From NCBI GenBank assembly GCA_034428715.1, contig DAOUHE010000097.1, positions 1 through 22,341 of the forward strand: 22,341 bases of DNA. The letters are read 5' to 3'. The notes beneath the pieces are model-generated. The model saw only the letters and a program-made list of their open reading frames with translations, made no database searches and was not told where the DNA came from. Positions within the stretch are counted from its first letter, which is position 1; every line of letters begins with the position of its first letter. Shown here piece after piece: positions 7,051 to 15,401 of the stretch. The position numbers and the translations under genes were made by a program. The stretch is from Io17-Chloro-G2 sp034428715 (GTDB taxonomy: Bacteria; Chloroflexota; Dehalococcoidia; Lucifugimonadales; UBA3495).

Positions 7051-7243
7051 GAATGCGGAAGCGCTTCGGTCCTGGTCACCCAAGCTTCGTAAGAGCGATC
7101 GAGGAAGCTCAAGAAGGAGCACCGTGGTACCCTACGTCCAGGGACGCCCTGCGCCAGGGCTGCTCTTTGGGCCGGAACGCCGTGGAGATTTAGGGTTGTA
7201 GGCGCTTAGGGTAATCAATCGTCGTTGAGCCGTGTAGTGATAC

Positions 7244-7249
7244 AGGAGG
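7244..7249 (+). promoter_or_regulatory. Ribosome binding site of the luciferase-like gene
   Basis: AGGAGG stands 9 bases before ATG 7259 and fixes the start. No convincing promoter was seen in the 200 bp before it. Confidence 0.75.
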
Positions 7250-7258
7250 AAATTATTC

Positions 7259-8197
7259 ATGGAAATCGGACTCAGCATCCCACGGATACCAGACGCTCCC
7301 GGTCTGCGTCATTTCGCCCAGCGAACTGAAGAGTTGGGGTTTGAGTGCGTGCTGGCAGGCGATCACCTGGTCCTGCCCACGGCGGGCACGGACCAATATC
7401 CATATACCAGCGATGGTTCATTCCAGAGGCCGGCCGACGAGCCGTTCTTGGAAACCATGACCCTGTTGGGTTTTCTAGCAGCCTGCACCAATACCATCAA
7501 GCTGGGCAGCACCGTGATCATCGTTCCATACCGGAACCCGGTGGTTCAGGCAAAGATGTTCGCTTCGCTGGACGTGCTGACCGATGGCAGGATGATCTGC
7601 GGGGTAGGAGTTGGCTGGCTGGAGAAAGAATTTGATATTTTGGGTGTTCCCTACGCCGAACGTGGGCCGATGACCGACGAATATTTAGAGATATTCAAGG
7701 CGCTGTGGACCCAAACGGACCCCGAGTATCACGGTAAGTTCTACCAAATCGACGGCATTCAGTTTTACCCCAAACCGGTGCAGAAACCGCACATACCCAT
7801 CTGGGTTGGCGGCCACACCCGCCGGGCCTTGCGGCGCACCGCCAAACACGGCGATTGCTGGCACACCACTAGGCAAACACCAGATTTCGTCGCCAAGAAC
7901 CTACCCTACCTGCGCCAAGAGATCGAGAAAGCGGGAAGAGAGCAGTCAAGCGTCACCATCTCCCTGAAACGCTCACTGCATTTCACCGACATCGGCCTGG
8001 GCGAGGGCGCCGGTTTACGGACGGGCGGCACGGTCATCGGCACGACCCAGGAAGTCATCGACGACGTGCATTATTGCCGGGAACTGGGTATAGACCAGCT
8101 AACCTACGACTTCCGGGTGGACGGCCTGGACCAGTGCGTGCGGGTCATGGAACATCTGGCGGACAGGGTGCTTCCGGTGGCCCAACGGCTGGGGTAG
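7259..8197 (+). CDS. Luciferase-like (LLM) F420-dependent-type oxidoreductase
   Basis: This 312-aa protein fits the luciferase-like monooxygenase superfamily of TIM-barrel flavin or F420 enzymes. Typical features are the N-terminal MEIGLSIPR strand, the segment ELGFECVLAGDHLVLP, the motif TIKLGSTVIIVPYRNPVVQAKMFASLDVLTDGRMICGVGVGW, and the IPIWVGGHTRRALRRTAKHGDCWH segment. The length is normal for the family. Chloroflexota and Actinobacteria often carry many paralogs, mostly of unknown substrate. The sequence does not separate F420 from FMN use with certainty; similarity is strongest to the F420-type group by pattern. It stands alone, with its stop 6 bp from the end of the convergent vapC. 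Confidence 0.88.
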   Translation: MEIGLSIPRIPDAPGLRHFAQRTEELGFECVLAGDHLVLPTAGTDQYPYTSDGSFQRPADEPFLETMTLLGFLAACTNTIKLGSTVIIVPYRNPVVQAKMFASLDVLTDGRMICGVGVGWLEKEFDILGVPYAERGPMTDEYLEIFKALWTQTDPEYHGKFYQIDGIQFYPKPVQKPHIPIWVGGHTRRALRRTAKHGDCWHTTRQTPDFVAKNLPYLRQEIEKAGREQSSVTISLKRSLHFTDIGLGEGAGLRTGGTVIGTTQEVIDDVHYCRELGIDQLTYDFRVDGLDQCVRVMEHLADRVLPVAQRLG

Positions 8198-8203
8198 GCG
8201 TAA

Positions 8204-8602
8204 CTAGGAATCCGGCGAACCCCCCAGACCCAAAGCCTCAGCGGTGATCCGCATCTTCCGGTCATACGTGACTAATGGGAGAGCCAGAGTCCTAGCAAGG
8301 TTCAAATAGCTGGCATCGTAGGTGCTAAGTCCGTACTCCAATGCCAGGCCGACAACTTCAAGATGGTCGGGCTCCACCCATTTGATATCCAAGTTCAGAA
8401 TCGCCTCCAATCCTCGTAGCAGGCCAGCCCGCTGATTTGGATAGCTAGCCGCCTTTTTGCGGGCAATACTAGCCATCTCATATCTCAAGAGGATTGGTTC
8501 GTACAGATCGGCGTCTCCAATCAAAACGGCCGCATCCGCTGCCTCAGGCTCCCCGAAAGCCACCGCCGCCAACAATGAGGCGTCGGCAACTTTAGCTGGC
8601 AT
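8204..8602 (-). CDS. vapC: VapC-family PIN-domain toxin
   Basis: This 132-aa PIN-domain ribonuclease acts as the toxin of a type II toxin-antitoxin pair; the family cleaves tRNA or rRNA. The acidic residues of the PIN active site are present: Asp7 (VADAS), Glu42 (RYEMAS), Asp96 (YDASYL) and Asp114 (TYDRK). The gene follows vapB by a 5-bp gap. I start it at ATG 8602 rather than the TTG just before it, because AGG lies about 8 bases ahead. All catalytic residues are intact, so the toxin is probably active. It is expected to be held inactive by the antitoxin encoded just upstream. Confidence 0.9.
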   Translation of the reverse strand: MPAKVADASLLAAVAFGEPEAADAAVLIGDADLYEPILLRYEMASIARKKAASYPNQRAGLLRGLEAILNLDIKWVEPDHLEVVGLALEYGLSTYDASYLNLARTLALPLVTYDRKMRITAEALGLGGSPDS

Positions 8603-8607
8603 CAACG

Positions 8608-8838
8608 TTACCTGGCATCGCGGTCTTCCCTGATCATCTGAACTGATTCTCTTTGAGTTTCGATGCCTGATTCCACTATCATCAGGTGGACATCGGCCAC
8701 CGTTAGCCTTTTGGGTTGAACCGCTTCCTCGAGAATTGCGATCAATTCTCCTTGCAAGGACCGGTGATGTCGTTTGGCTTGAGTCCTCAAGCTTTCCATG
8801 ATTTCTTCGGGGACATTCTTAATGGATACGTTAGGCAT
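8608..8838 (-). CDS. vapB: VapB/FitA-like ribbon-helix-helix antitoxin
   Basis: This 76-aa protein begins with the ribbon-helix-helix DNA-binding fold (MPNVSIKNVPEEIMESLRTQ then HHRSLQGELIAILEEAV), as in FitA/VapB antitoxins. The C-terminal tail, rich in Glu and Arg, would wrap around the VapC toxin. ATG 8838 is chosen because the fold starts there; a TTG two codons earlier is possible. The ribosome binding site is weak. Antitoxins of this type usually repress their own operon together with the toxin, and a strong promoter lies just upstream. Confidence 0.88.
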   Translation of the reverse strand: MPNVSIKNVPEEIMESLRTQAKRHHRSLQGELIAILEEAVQPKRLTVADVHLMIVESGIETQRESVQMIREDRDAR

Positions 8839-8869
8839 GACCAATTCTCATAGGTTTCATATCGACTCC

Positions 8870-8898
8870 ATTATGGAACCACTCGCCGTACCGGTCAA
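8870..8898 (-). promoter_or_regulatory. Sigma-70-type promoter of vapBC
   Basis: On the minus strand TTGACC (8898-8893) and CATAAT (8875-8870) are separated by exactly 17 bp. Each hexamer matches consensus at five of six positions. The -10 ends about 32 bp before the vapB start. Confidence 0.7.
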
Positions 8899-8984
8899 GG
8901 GAGATCAGCCGTTTAGCTCGGCTGCTTCCCACCAAATCGAATCAGAGATATCCGGTAGCCCGGTGCCTGAGGCAACCGCCGCCT

Positions 8985-9491
8985 CTAAAGACCGCTATCG
9001 CGAAAGGTCTTGGCATGTTCAGCCAACTCGTCCGCGGTGTGGCGCATCTGTTCTATCTGGGATTCCGAGACATGGCGTTTGACCGTGGCCGGAATCCCGG
9101 TGATGAAGGAACGTTCGGGTATCTCCTGGCCCGAAAGAACCGCCGAGTTTGCGGCCACCAGACAATGATTTCCCAGAACGACGTTGGGCAGGACGGTGCA
9201 ATTGTTGCCCAAAAGGGAACCTTCTCCTACCCGGTCGCAGTGCACCACCACACAGTGTCCTACACTGACGTAATCTTCTATGACCAGGCCACTGCCGTGG
9301 ACCACTGATCCTTCCTGGATATTTACGTGCTTGCCTATGACGATGGTTTCTTCGCCGTCGCCCCGGATAGTGACGCCGGGCCAAATACTGGAATGTTCGC
9401 CGATCTCCACATCTCCGACCACATATGCGAATTCGCTTACCCAGGCGGATTCCGCCACCTTTGGGGTCTTGTCTCCCAGGGTCCTGATCAA
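8985..9491 (-). CDS. Gamma carbonic anhydrase-like protein (left-handed beta helix)
   Basis: This 168-aa protein has hexapeptide-repeat strands of a left-handed beta helix throughout (VGDVEIGEHSSIWPGVTIRG and onward). Three histidines, His65, His79 and His84, fall in the VVHG and VGHCVVVH motifs that bind zinc or iron in gamma-class carbonic anhydrases and YrdA/PaaY-like proteins. The C-terminal helix (SQIEQMRHTADELAEHAKTF) is also usual. Whether it hydrates CO2 is uncertain, because many homologs of this kind show little activity. The start is TTG 9491, supported by AAGGAGG 6 bases before it; no better ATG exists. It lies downstream of smpB on the same strand but after a terminator, so it is probably transcribed separately. 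Confidence 0.85.
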   Translation of the reverse strand: MIRTLGDKTPKVAESAWVSEFAYVVGDVEIGEHSSIWPGVTIRGDGEETIVIGKHVNIQEGSVVHGSGLVIEDYVSVGHCVVVHCDRVGEGSLLGNNCTVLPNVVLGNHCLVAANSAVLSGQEIPERSFITGIPATVKRHVSESQIEQMRHTADELAEHAKTFRDSGL

Positions 9492-9560
9492 TGGATTCCT
9501 CCTTAAACGTCTAGCGGGCTTTCACTTTGTTAGACTTTCTAGCGGCCCAGCCGCAGGCCG

Positions 9561-9599
9561 AAAAAAACCGGCCCTTACCCCCAAGGGTACAAGAGCCGG
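9561..9599 (-). terminator. Rho-independent terminator after smpB
   Basis: On the minus strand a GC-rich hairpin (outer arms CCGGCTCTT and AAGGGCCGG, inner TACCC/GGGTA around TTGG) is followed by seven T. It begins 25 bp after the smpB stop and should separate smpB from the carbonic anhydrase-like gene. Confidence 0.88.
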
Positions 9600-9624
9600 A
9601 ACGGGTAAAAGGGCTGGGAAACGT

Positions 9625-10107
9625 TCAGCGGGCCGCACGCATGGAGCGCCGGGCCGCCATATCCAGATCCTTGTTGATTATGGCCTGCCGTTTGTCATAT
9701 AGGCGTTTACCCTTGGCCAGCGCCAACTCGACCTTCGCCATATGGTTTCTGATGTATATCCTCAAGGCCACGACGGTCAAACCTTTTTCGCGAACGGAAC
9801 TGATCAGACCGTCGATCTCCTTCTTGTGCAATAGCAGTTTGCGAGACCGCCGGGGATCGTGGTTGTAGATGCTGGCGGCATCATAGGGAGCGATATAAGC
9901 GTTGACCAGCCAGAGCTCCCCGTCTTGGGGCCGGGCGTAGGCGTCGGCAAGGTCGGCTCGGCCCAACCGGATGGATTTTATTTCGGAGCCGGTCAAAACC
10001 ATGCCCGCTTCATACCGTTCCAGGATCTCATAGTTAAAGAACGCCCGCCGGTTGGAGGCGATAGCGCGGTCATTTGATTTGTCTTTGACTATTTGCTTCT
10101 TTGCCAT
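9625..10107 (-). CDS. smpB: SsrA-binding protein SmpB
   Basis: SmpB binds tmRNA and brings it to stalled ribosomes in trans-translation. The 160-aa sequence shows the family signature: NRRAFFNYEILERYEAGMVLTGSEIKSIR, then LADAYARP, the RKLLLHKKEI segment, and the C-terminal GKRLYDKR with a basic tail. Length is normal. ATG 10107 opens a basic N-terminus (MAKKQ) typical of the family. The gene starts 17 bp after the protease stop, so the two are likely co-transcribed. No tmRNA gene was seen in the window. Confidence 0.96.
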   Translation of the reverse strand: MAKKQIVKDKSNDRAIASNRRAFFNYEILERYEAGMVLTGSEIKSIRLGRADLADAYARPQDGELWLVNAYIAPYDAASIYNHDPRRSRKLLLHKKEIDGLISSVREKGLTVVALRIYIRNHMAKVELALAKGKRLYDKRQAIINKDLDMAARRSMRAAR

Positions 10108-10124
10108 GATCCGGCCAAGTTTCG

Positions 10125-11321
10125 CTATCCTTTTTGGGCCAGTTGCATCTGTAGAACCTCGATGGCCCGGTCCAATTGGTCGTCCTGAGAGCCGTCTTGT
10201 GGATTCTCCTGGATGATGTCAGGGTCAATGCCGTCCCCCTCGATCTGAATACCCGAGGGTGTGTACCAGCGGGCGATAGTGAAATAAAGGCCGGAGCCAT
10301 CGTCCAGCGGCCACAGGTTGTTGACACTGCCCTTTCCAAAAGTGGTGGTGCCGATGATGGTAGCCCGCCCGTGATCGATCAATGTGCCCGACAGAACCTC
10401 GCTGGCGCTGGCGCTGAATTCATTGACCAGCACCACCATGGGGATATCCAAGGCTTTGCCGCCGGATTTGACTTCCCAGTCGGTGCGCCGGCCCTGAGCA
10501 TCGATCTGATATAGGACCAATCCGTCGTCCAGGAACTGGCTGGCCACATTTACCACCGAGGAAACCAGCCCGCCCGGGTTATTCCTCAGGTCAAGCACCA
10601 GTCCCACGCCGCCGGCCCTTTTAAACCGCTCCAGGGCATCTTCAAGTTCACCGTTGGTGCTCCCACTGAAGCTGGACAGCCGCATGTGCCCGATCTTGCC
10701 CGCCTGCATCAAGAGCCTGACACTGGTAAGGGGAATGACGCCCCTGGTGATCGAGATGAGAACGGGTTCGGCATCATTGACGTGCAGTATCAGCAACTCC
10801 ACTTCGGTCCCTTTTGGCCCCCGAATCTTGCTAACCGCTTCCATAAGACTGATGCCGAGAGCGCTTTCTCCGTCGATCTCCAATATAGCGTCCCCCGGGC
10901 GGATACCGGAATTTTCCGCGGGAGATTCGGGCATCGGCGCAAGGATGGTAATGCGCCCGTCGCGGATGCCCACTTCCGCGCCGATGCCTTCGAAAAAGCC
11001 CTTGATGTCCTGGGTTTCCACCGCGAACTGCTCGGGCCTTAGATATGACGCGTAGGGGTCATCCAACGCCTGCAACATTCCCCGGATCGCGCCGGTGCTG
11101 AGCGCGTGAGCATCCAGGGTCTTGCCGTCTATATGTTCCTCCTTAAGCAACTCCCAAACTTCGGTCAGCCTTTGGAAGTCGTCGGGCAGACCTTCCAGAA
11201 CGGGATCCGGTCCAGTTTGATTTTCCGCCGCCGCCTGGGTCCCGCAGCTTACGGCCAGGGCCGTCAAGACCAAGGAAACTAAAAGAGTCAGCGCCACGAT
11301 TCTTGAACGAAATTTGGTCAC
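10125..11321 (-). CDS. C-terminal processing peptidase (S41), CtpA-like
   Basis: This 398-aa serine protease has the usual order: signal peptide (residues 1-26, with Cys27 after LAVS, a possible lipoprotein site), helical N-terminal region, a PDZ domain (GIGAEVGIRDGRITILAPM through GIRPGDAILEIDG), and the tail-specific protease domain. The Ser/Lys dyad is present at Ser305 (middle serine of FSASASE) and Lys330 (FGKGS), 25 residues apart as in Prc/CtpA. It should act outside the cytoplasmic membrane, cutting envelope proteins at their C-termini. The start is GTG 11321 with GGAG about 11 bases upstream. It is the first gene of a minus-strand unit with smpB. Confidence 0.93.
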   Translation of the reverse strand: MTKFRSRIVALTLLVSLVLTALAVSCGTQAAAENQTGPDPVLEGLPDDFQRLTEVWELLKEEHIDGKTLDAHALSTGAIRGMLQALDDPYASYLRPEQFAVETQDIKGFFEGIGAEVGIRDGRITILAPMPESPAENSGIRPGDAILEIDGESALGISLMEAVSKIRGPKGTEVELLILHVNDAEPVLISITRGVIPLTSVRLLMQAGKIGHMRLSSFSGSTNGELEDALERFKRAGGVGLVLDLRNNPGGLVSSVVNVASQFLDDGLVLYQIDAQGRRTDWEVKSGGKALDIPMVVLVNEFSASASEVLSGTLIDHGRATIIGTTTFGKGSVNNLWPLDDGSGLYFTIARWYTPSGIQIEGDGIDPDIIQENPQDGSQDDQLDRAIEVLQMQLAQKG

Positions 11322-11662
11322 TGGATAAGACTCCAGCCGGAAATGTCGAATTCTCGCCTAACGGGCCCTCTAGGCACGGACCCAGAGGCGTAACCGCATT
11401 TTAACACAGCCGAATACGCAATCCTCTGGATACGTAATCCTTTAAGGATGCCACCCCTACCTTCCAACGTTGGCGGCATTTATTGACACTCCAAGTAAAC
11501 CGTTCATTTTCCATCCAACCCACTGCTTCTTAAACGGGCTTACTCGCAAACCGGCTACCTCGTTTCGGGGGGTCATTTCGCCGCTCCCCCAAGAGATTTA
11601 CGCTGCCACGCCTGGCAATTAACATAATTCTTAGAAAATCTTCAAATTCGTCTTTAAAAATA

Positions 11663-11692
11663 TTGCTTTGCCAACCTGCTGGTTGCTATAAA
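11663..11692 (+). promoter_or_regulatory. Likely promoter of minCDE
   Basis: TTGCTT (11663-11668) and TATAAA (11687-11692) are spaced by 18 bp within an AT-rich stretch. The -10 matches consensus at five of six positions. It would leave a leader of about 100 bases before minC. Confidence 0.5.
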
Positions 11693-11781
11693 TAGACATA
11701 ACAAAATCTAGCGTTCCCGACCGATCCCGGCGGGTGCACAGTGACGAGGACCGCAGAGTCATATCTCCAACAGTGATGTCA

Positions 11782-11793
11782 TCCTAATTAGGA
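11782..11793. promoter_or_regulatory. 12-bp palindrome over the minC ribosome binding site
   Basis: TCCTAATTAGGA is a perfect palindrome. Its right half contains AGGA, the only candidate Shine-Dalgarno before ATG 11802. It could be a small operator or a weak structure hiding the SD. Confidence 0.4.
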
Positions 11794-11801
11794 ACTCGGT
11801 A

Positions 11802-12845
11802 ATGCTAAACACCGGCGTGGTTCAGGTATCAGGCAGGGGCACCAGCGTCGATTTCACCATCGACGACACGTCGCCGTTCGACCAGGTGACTCATGGCCTG
11901 CGAAAGTATCTGGTGGATAATCGGGGCCTCTGGTCAAAGGGGAGCATCACGGTTAATGCCGGTCTTAGGATTGGATCCTGGGACCAGCTCAACGAGTTAA
12001 AAGCGATCATTGAGAAAGAGTCTGGCCTGACGGTTGCACGGTTCTGGTGCTCGCCAGACAGTATCGACCCCCCTTCGTCTCAAAGATCAGCCGCCGGACC
12101 TCAAGGCCAAACGCCGGGTCAGACATCTCAAGCGCCGGAATTCCCCAGCGCCCAACAAACTGAGAAACTGGTCCAGCCGCGCGCCCACAACGAGTATCCG
12201 TTGGCAAAGCGAGAAAACGGAGCGGCTCCGGCCACCGCATTGAGATCACTTCCGATTATCACAGGCAACCCAGACCTGGGGCCAAATCCTCTGGATTTTG
12301 GGAAAGGCGTGGGTCCGGTCACAAACTCCGAAACAAAACCTACGCCCCTATATATAGAATATATAGAAGACGCCCGGGATTCTCTGTTCACTTTGAGCAG
12401 CCGAGCTCAGGACACCCTCGATGAAATAGACTATATGGAAAGCCGGCGGGACACGGCGCTGTTCATCAAATCAACCTGCCGGTCCGGGGAGGTCATCCGC
12501 CACCAGGGAGACGTGGTGGTGTTGGGTGACGTAAATCCGGGGGCCGAAATCGTTGCCGCCGGTGACATCACTATCTTCGGCTCCCTGAGGGGTTTGGCCC
12601 ATGCCGGTTCCGAAGGCCTGACCAAAGCGGTCATCATTGCGTACCGCCTGGAAAGCCCCCGGCTGCAAATCGGACCATATGTCGGTGTGGCGGCCGATCC
12701 GCTCGGGGGCGAAGGGGCGGGCGAGCGAGACAAGTCGGCCGACCCCACTCCGGTGATCGCCTACTTAAAGCGGCGCTCAATCTACGTGGCGGCCTTCGCG
12801 GGACGGTTTGCCAGGTACAGCAGAGGGATACTGTATGAAGGGTAG
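11802..12845 (+). CDS. minC: Septum site-determining protein MinC
   Basis: MinC inhibits FtsZ assembly away from midcell and is recruited to the membrane by MinD. The N-terminal domain (about residues 1-85) fits MinC_N. The C-terminal beta-helix (about 225-320) carries the family signature: RSGEVIRHQGDVVVLGDVNPGAEIVAAGDITIFGSLRGLAHAG. At 347 aa it is far longer than the ~230 aa of E. coli MinC. The extra length is a Pro/Ser/Gln-rich linker of roughly 130 residues and a basic C-terminal extension after the usual end. Its last codons overlap minD by 11 bp, so translation is probably coupled. ATG 11802 has only a weak AGGA ahead. Confidence 0.93.
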   Translation: MLNTGVVQVSGRGTSVDFTIDDTSPFDQVTHGLRKYLVDNRGLWSKGSITVNAGLRIGSWDQLNELKAIIEKESGLTVARFWCSPDSIDPPSSQRSAAGPQGQTPGQTSQAPEFPSAQQTEKLVQPRAHNEYPLAKRENGAAPATALRSLPIITGNPDLGPNPLDFGKGVGPVTNSETKPTPLYIEYIEDARDSLFTLSSRAQDTLDEIDYMESRRDTALFIKSTCRSGEVIRHQGDVVVLGDVNPGAEIVAAGDITIFGSLRGLAHAGSEGLTKAVIIAYRLESPRLQIGPYVGVAADPLGGEGAGERDKSADPTPVIAYLKRRSIYVAAFAGRFARYSRGILYEG

Positions 12846-13653
12846 AACCATAGTCATCACCTCGGGTAAAGGCGGGGTCGGTAAAACCACCGCCACCGCC
12901 AACATAGGCTCCGGGTTGGCCATGCGCGGCCACCGTGTGGTTGTCATCGACACCGACATCGGGCTGCGCAACCTGGACGTCATCATGGGCCTGGAAAACC
13001 GCATTGTTTACGACCTGGTAAATGTCATTGAAGGCCACTGCAAATTGCACCAGGCCATGATTCGGTCCAAGAACAAGCACGAGTTGTACTTGATTCCAGC
13101 CGCTCAATCCAGAGACAAGAGCTGCATTGAGCCCGATCAACTCAGGGAACTATGCGCCGAACTGGAAAATGAGTTTGACTACGTGTTAATGGACTGCCCA
13201 GCCGGCATAGAACAGGGATTCAAGAACGCGGTGGCGGCCGCCACCGAAGCAATACTGGTCACCACTCCAGAAGTGTCCTCCATCAGAGACGCAGACCGGG
13301 TCATTGGACTGCTGGAGGCATCGGAGTTGCACCGGCCCAAGCTGATCATAAACCGGATCAATCCCGGGATGGTGCGCCACGGTGACATGATGGACCAGCA
13401 GGACATTGTTGACCTATTGGCGGTCGACGTTCTTGGATTGGTGCCCGTGGACGATAGGACCATCACCGCCGCCAACCGGGGCGTGCCGGTGGTCTACGAT
13501 AAAAAATCCTCTTCGGGAGCGGCTTTTCTTCGGATAGCCGCCAGGGTAGACGGGGACGAAGTGCCCCTGATGGAATTGGAATATAAATCGAGTCTCATGT
13601 CCCGTTTCAAGGGGCTGTTAGGCATCAACGGGAGAGCTTATTCCCATGCTTGA
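12835..13653 (+). CDS. minD: Septum site-determining ATPase MinD
   Basis: MinD is a membrane-associated ParA/MinD-type ATPase that recruits MinC and is released by MinE. The deviant Walker A motif GKGGVGKTT is at residues 11-19 with both lysines (Lys12, Lys17). IDTDIGLRNLDVIMGLENR and VLMDCPAGIEQGF are further signature segments. The C-terminal amphipathic helix (SLMSRFKGLLG) is the membrane-targeting sequence. The length of 272 aa is normal. The start at ATG 12835 is set by GAGGG 7 bases upstream and by the domain start. The gene overlaps minC by 11 bp and minE by 8 bp. Confidence 0.97.
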   Translation: MKGRTIVITSGKGGVGKTTATANIGSGLAMRGHRVVVIDTDIGLRNLDVIMGLENRIVYDLVNVIEGHCKLHQAMIRSKNKHELYLIPAAQSRDKSCIEPDQLRELCAELENEFDYVLMDCPAGIEQGFKNAVAAATEAILVTTPEVSSIRDADRVIGLLEASELHRPKLIINRINPGMVRHGDMMDQQDIVDLLAVDVLGLVPVDDRTITAANRGVPVVYDKKSSSGAAFLRIAARVDGDEVPLMELEYKSSLMSRFKGLLGINGRAYSHA

Positions 13654-13933
13654 TTTCTTACGCTGGTTGATCAACCAAAGAGAATCCAACAAAGGCCGGG
13701 AGCGGACCAAAGACACCGCCCACAACCGTCTCCGCCTAGTCCTCATCCAGGACCGCCTGGACCTTTCGCCCGAGTTGATGGCGGCCATGAAACGTGACAT
13801 CCGGCGGGTGGTTTCCCGTTACATGGTGGTGGACGGCGACTTCATCGAATTTGAGATCCGCCGGCTGGACGAATTGATGGTGCTGGTATCTAATATCGAG
13901 GTGAAAGAGTTGAACCAACTGGCCCACGCCTGA
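13646..13933 (+). CDS. minE: Cell division topological specificity factor MinE
   Basis: MinE stimulates the MinD ATPase and confines division to midcell. The 95-aa protein has a hydrophobic, basic N-terminus (MLDFLRWLINQR) for membrane contact, the anti-MinCD region with AHNRLRLVLIQDR, and the C-terminal topological domain. It overlaps minD by 8 bp, which gives a complete three-gene min operon in the usual C-D-E order. Confidence 0.95.
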   Translation: MLDFLRWLINQRESNKGRERTKDTAHNRLRLVLIQDRLDLSPELMAAMKRDIRRVVSRYMVVDGDFIEFEIRRLDELMVLVSNIEVKELNQLAHA

Positions 13934-13937
13934 TCAG

Positions 13938-13959
13938 GCCGGCGTGATCATACGCCGGC
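13938..13959. terminator. Hairpin after minE
   Basis: GCCGGCGT and ACGCCGGC form a perfect 8-bp stem around GATCAT, 5 bp after the minE stop. A short pyrimidine run follows but no true T-tract, so termination is likely but not certain. Confidence 0.5.
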
Positions 13960-14092
13960 TCTCCTTGCGACAGAAGGCCAGGAGGGAGTTGGTTTCACTT
14001 CTCCCGGCGATAGTTTCGCCCATGATTGTGTGTAAATCCATTTCGCTCGTTGGTACCGACGCCCCGCCGAACCTAAATTGCAGGCGCATGAC

Positions 14093-15301
14093 ATGCCCGA
14101 AGCAGACGTCATCATCATAGGCGGTGGAATCGCGGGTGCTGCCACCGCCTACTATCTGGCCCAACAGGGCCACAGCGTGACGCTGCTGGAACGGGGCGAA
14201 ATCGCGGGAGAGGCCTCGGGGGTCAACGCCGGCGGCCTGGGCGGCATCGGCTGGGGAGCAATTCCAGACCTTCAAGCGTACCTGACCATGGGCAGCCTCG
14301 AGGAATTCAAGGCCCTCCAACTGGACTATGGCTACGATATAGAGTTCCGCCAATCCGGTACCCTGCAGGCGATACACACCCCACAGCAGTACGAATACGC
14401 CCGTGGCCGGATGCTTCGGTTAACATCTCAGGGTTACTCCATGGAACTGCTCACCCCTAGAGAGGCCATGGCCCTGGAACCTGGCGCCAACCCGCAACTC
14501 TCCGGTTACCTGTACCTTCCCCTTAGAGGCCAGGCCGACTCGTCAAAAGCGACCCACGCATTTTCGAGGGCCGCCGCCAAACGCGGGGCCAACATCCTCA
14601 CGGGACAGGACGTAACCGCCATAGCCCAATCGGCCGGCGGGAGTTGGCGGATTCAGACGTCCAGGGTGGGATCAGACGGAGACTTCCGTGCCGGCTCATT
14701 AGTATTGGCGGCAGGCGCATGGTGCCGCCCGGTGGGGGCTCTGCTGGGAATCGATATCCCCATCGCGCCGGTCCGGGGACAGATGTGGGCCACCGCTAGC
14801 ATGCCGCCAAGGGTCTTTCACACCATAGGTTCAGTTGAATCAGCCCACGACTGGAACCAGCATTCAGAAGATGAAGACTCGCCGCCGGAGTTGACCCACC
14901 GGGGCGAGACGCGGCTGACCAGGCATCTTTACGGAAGGCAGACCAAAAGCGGCGAGATCATTTTCGGCGGCGACCGGCAGTTGGTGGACTACGACCCAAG
15001 ACCCGACGCCACTGGGATCGAAGTCAACCGGGGACACGCCGCGGAGGTTCTTCCCTTTTTGCGGGACTTGCCCATCCAGCGTACCTGGGCCGGCACCATG
15101 CCTTTCTCCCCGGATGGCAAACCCATCATCGGCAAGATTCCCCTGAGGGAGAACCTCTATATCGTCGGAGGTTTGGCGTCGTCGGGGTTTGGCCGCGGTC
15201 CCATGGCGGGCAAGCTGCTGGCGGAATACATCCATACGGGCCACCTTCCCTCGGTATTAAACGAGGCTGACCCGGCCAGGTGTATCGCCTCCACGATATG
15301 A
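14093..15301 (+). CDS. FAD-dependent oxidoreductase (DAO family)
   Basis: This 402-aa flavoprotein belongs to the D-amino-acid/glycine/sarcosine oxidase-like family. The N-terminal dinucleotide-binding motif is complete (ADVIIIGGGIAGAATAYYLAQ, then VTLLERG), and a second FAD contact is visible in the C-terminal GTMPFSPDGKPIIGK and YIVGGLASSGFGRGPMAGK. The substrate is probably an amine or amino acid, but the sequence does not say which. ATG 14093 directly precedes the Rossmann strand; a TTG five codons earlier is possible. The ribosome binding site is weak. The gene stands between minE and a toxin locus and has no evident partner subunit. Confidence 0.88.
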   Translation: MPEADVIIIGGGIAGAATAYYLAQQGHSVTLLERGEIAGEASGVNAGGLGGIGWGAIPDLQAYLTMGSLEEFKALQLDYGYDIEFRQSGTLQAIHTPQQYEYARGRMLRLTSQGYSMELLTPREAMALEPGANPQLSGYLYLPLRGQADSSKATHAFSRAAAKRGANILTGQDVTAIAQSAGGSWRIQTSRVGSDGDFRAGSLVLAAGAWCRPVGALLGIDIPIAPVRGQMWATASMPPRVFHTIGSVESAHDWNQHSEDEDSPPELTHRGETRLTRHLYGRQTKSGEIIFGGDRQLVDYDPRPDATGIEVNRGHAAEVLPFLRDLPIQRTWAGTMPFSPDGKPIIGKIPLRENLYIVGGLASSGFGRGPMAGKLLAEYIHTGHLPSVLNEADPARCIASTI

Positions 15302-15333
15302 ACCCTCGGGTTCGTGGGACAGACGCCACATAT

Positions 15334-15363
15334 TTGAAGCGCATGTGGTACCGGCTGTACAAT
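15334..15363 (+). promoter_or_regulatory. Candidate promoter of the toxin-antitoxin locus
   Basis: TTGAAG (15334-15339) and TACAAT (15358-15363) are separated by 18 bp, 38 bp before the antitoxin ATG. The -10 matches consensus at five of six positions. Confidence 0.5.
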
Positions 15364-15401
15364 ACCTCAGACAATTAGACACACCTCCGAAAGAAGAGAT
15401 A

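Larger units (their letters stand above)
11322..11801. other. 480-bp divergent intergenic region
   Basis: This region lies between the divergent ctpA-like gene and the min operon. It is visibly AT-richer than its surroundings at 11600-11700. It holds a likely min promoter and a 12-bp palindrome, listed separately, and a near-perfect TACG(C/T)AATCCT pair at about 11416-11445. No tRNA, small protein or structured RNA could be supported. Confidence 0.55.

Noticed and set aside
9019..9384. Arg-rich 121-codon minus frame within the carbonic anhydrase-like gene
   Set aside because: It is an out-of-frame shadow of a clear gene with no features of its own.
11464..11500. TTGACA at 11483 as a min promoter
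   Set aside because: No acceptable -10 lies 16-18 bp downstream; the TTGCTT/TATAAA pair is better placed.
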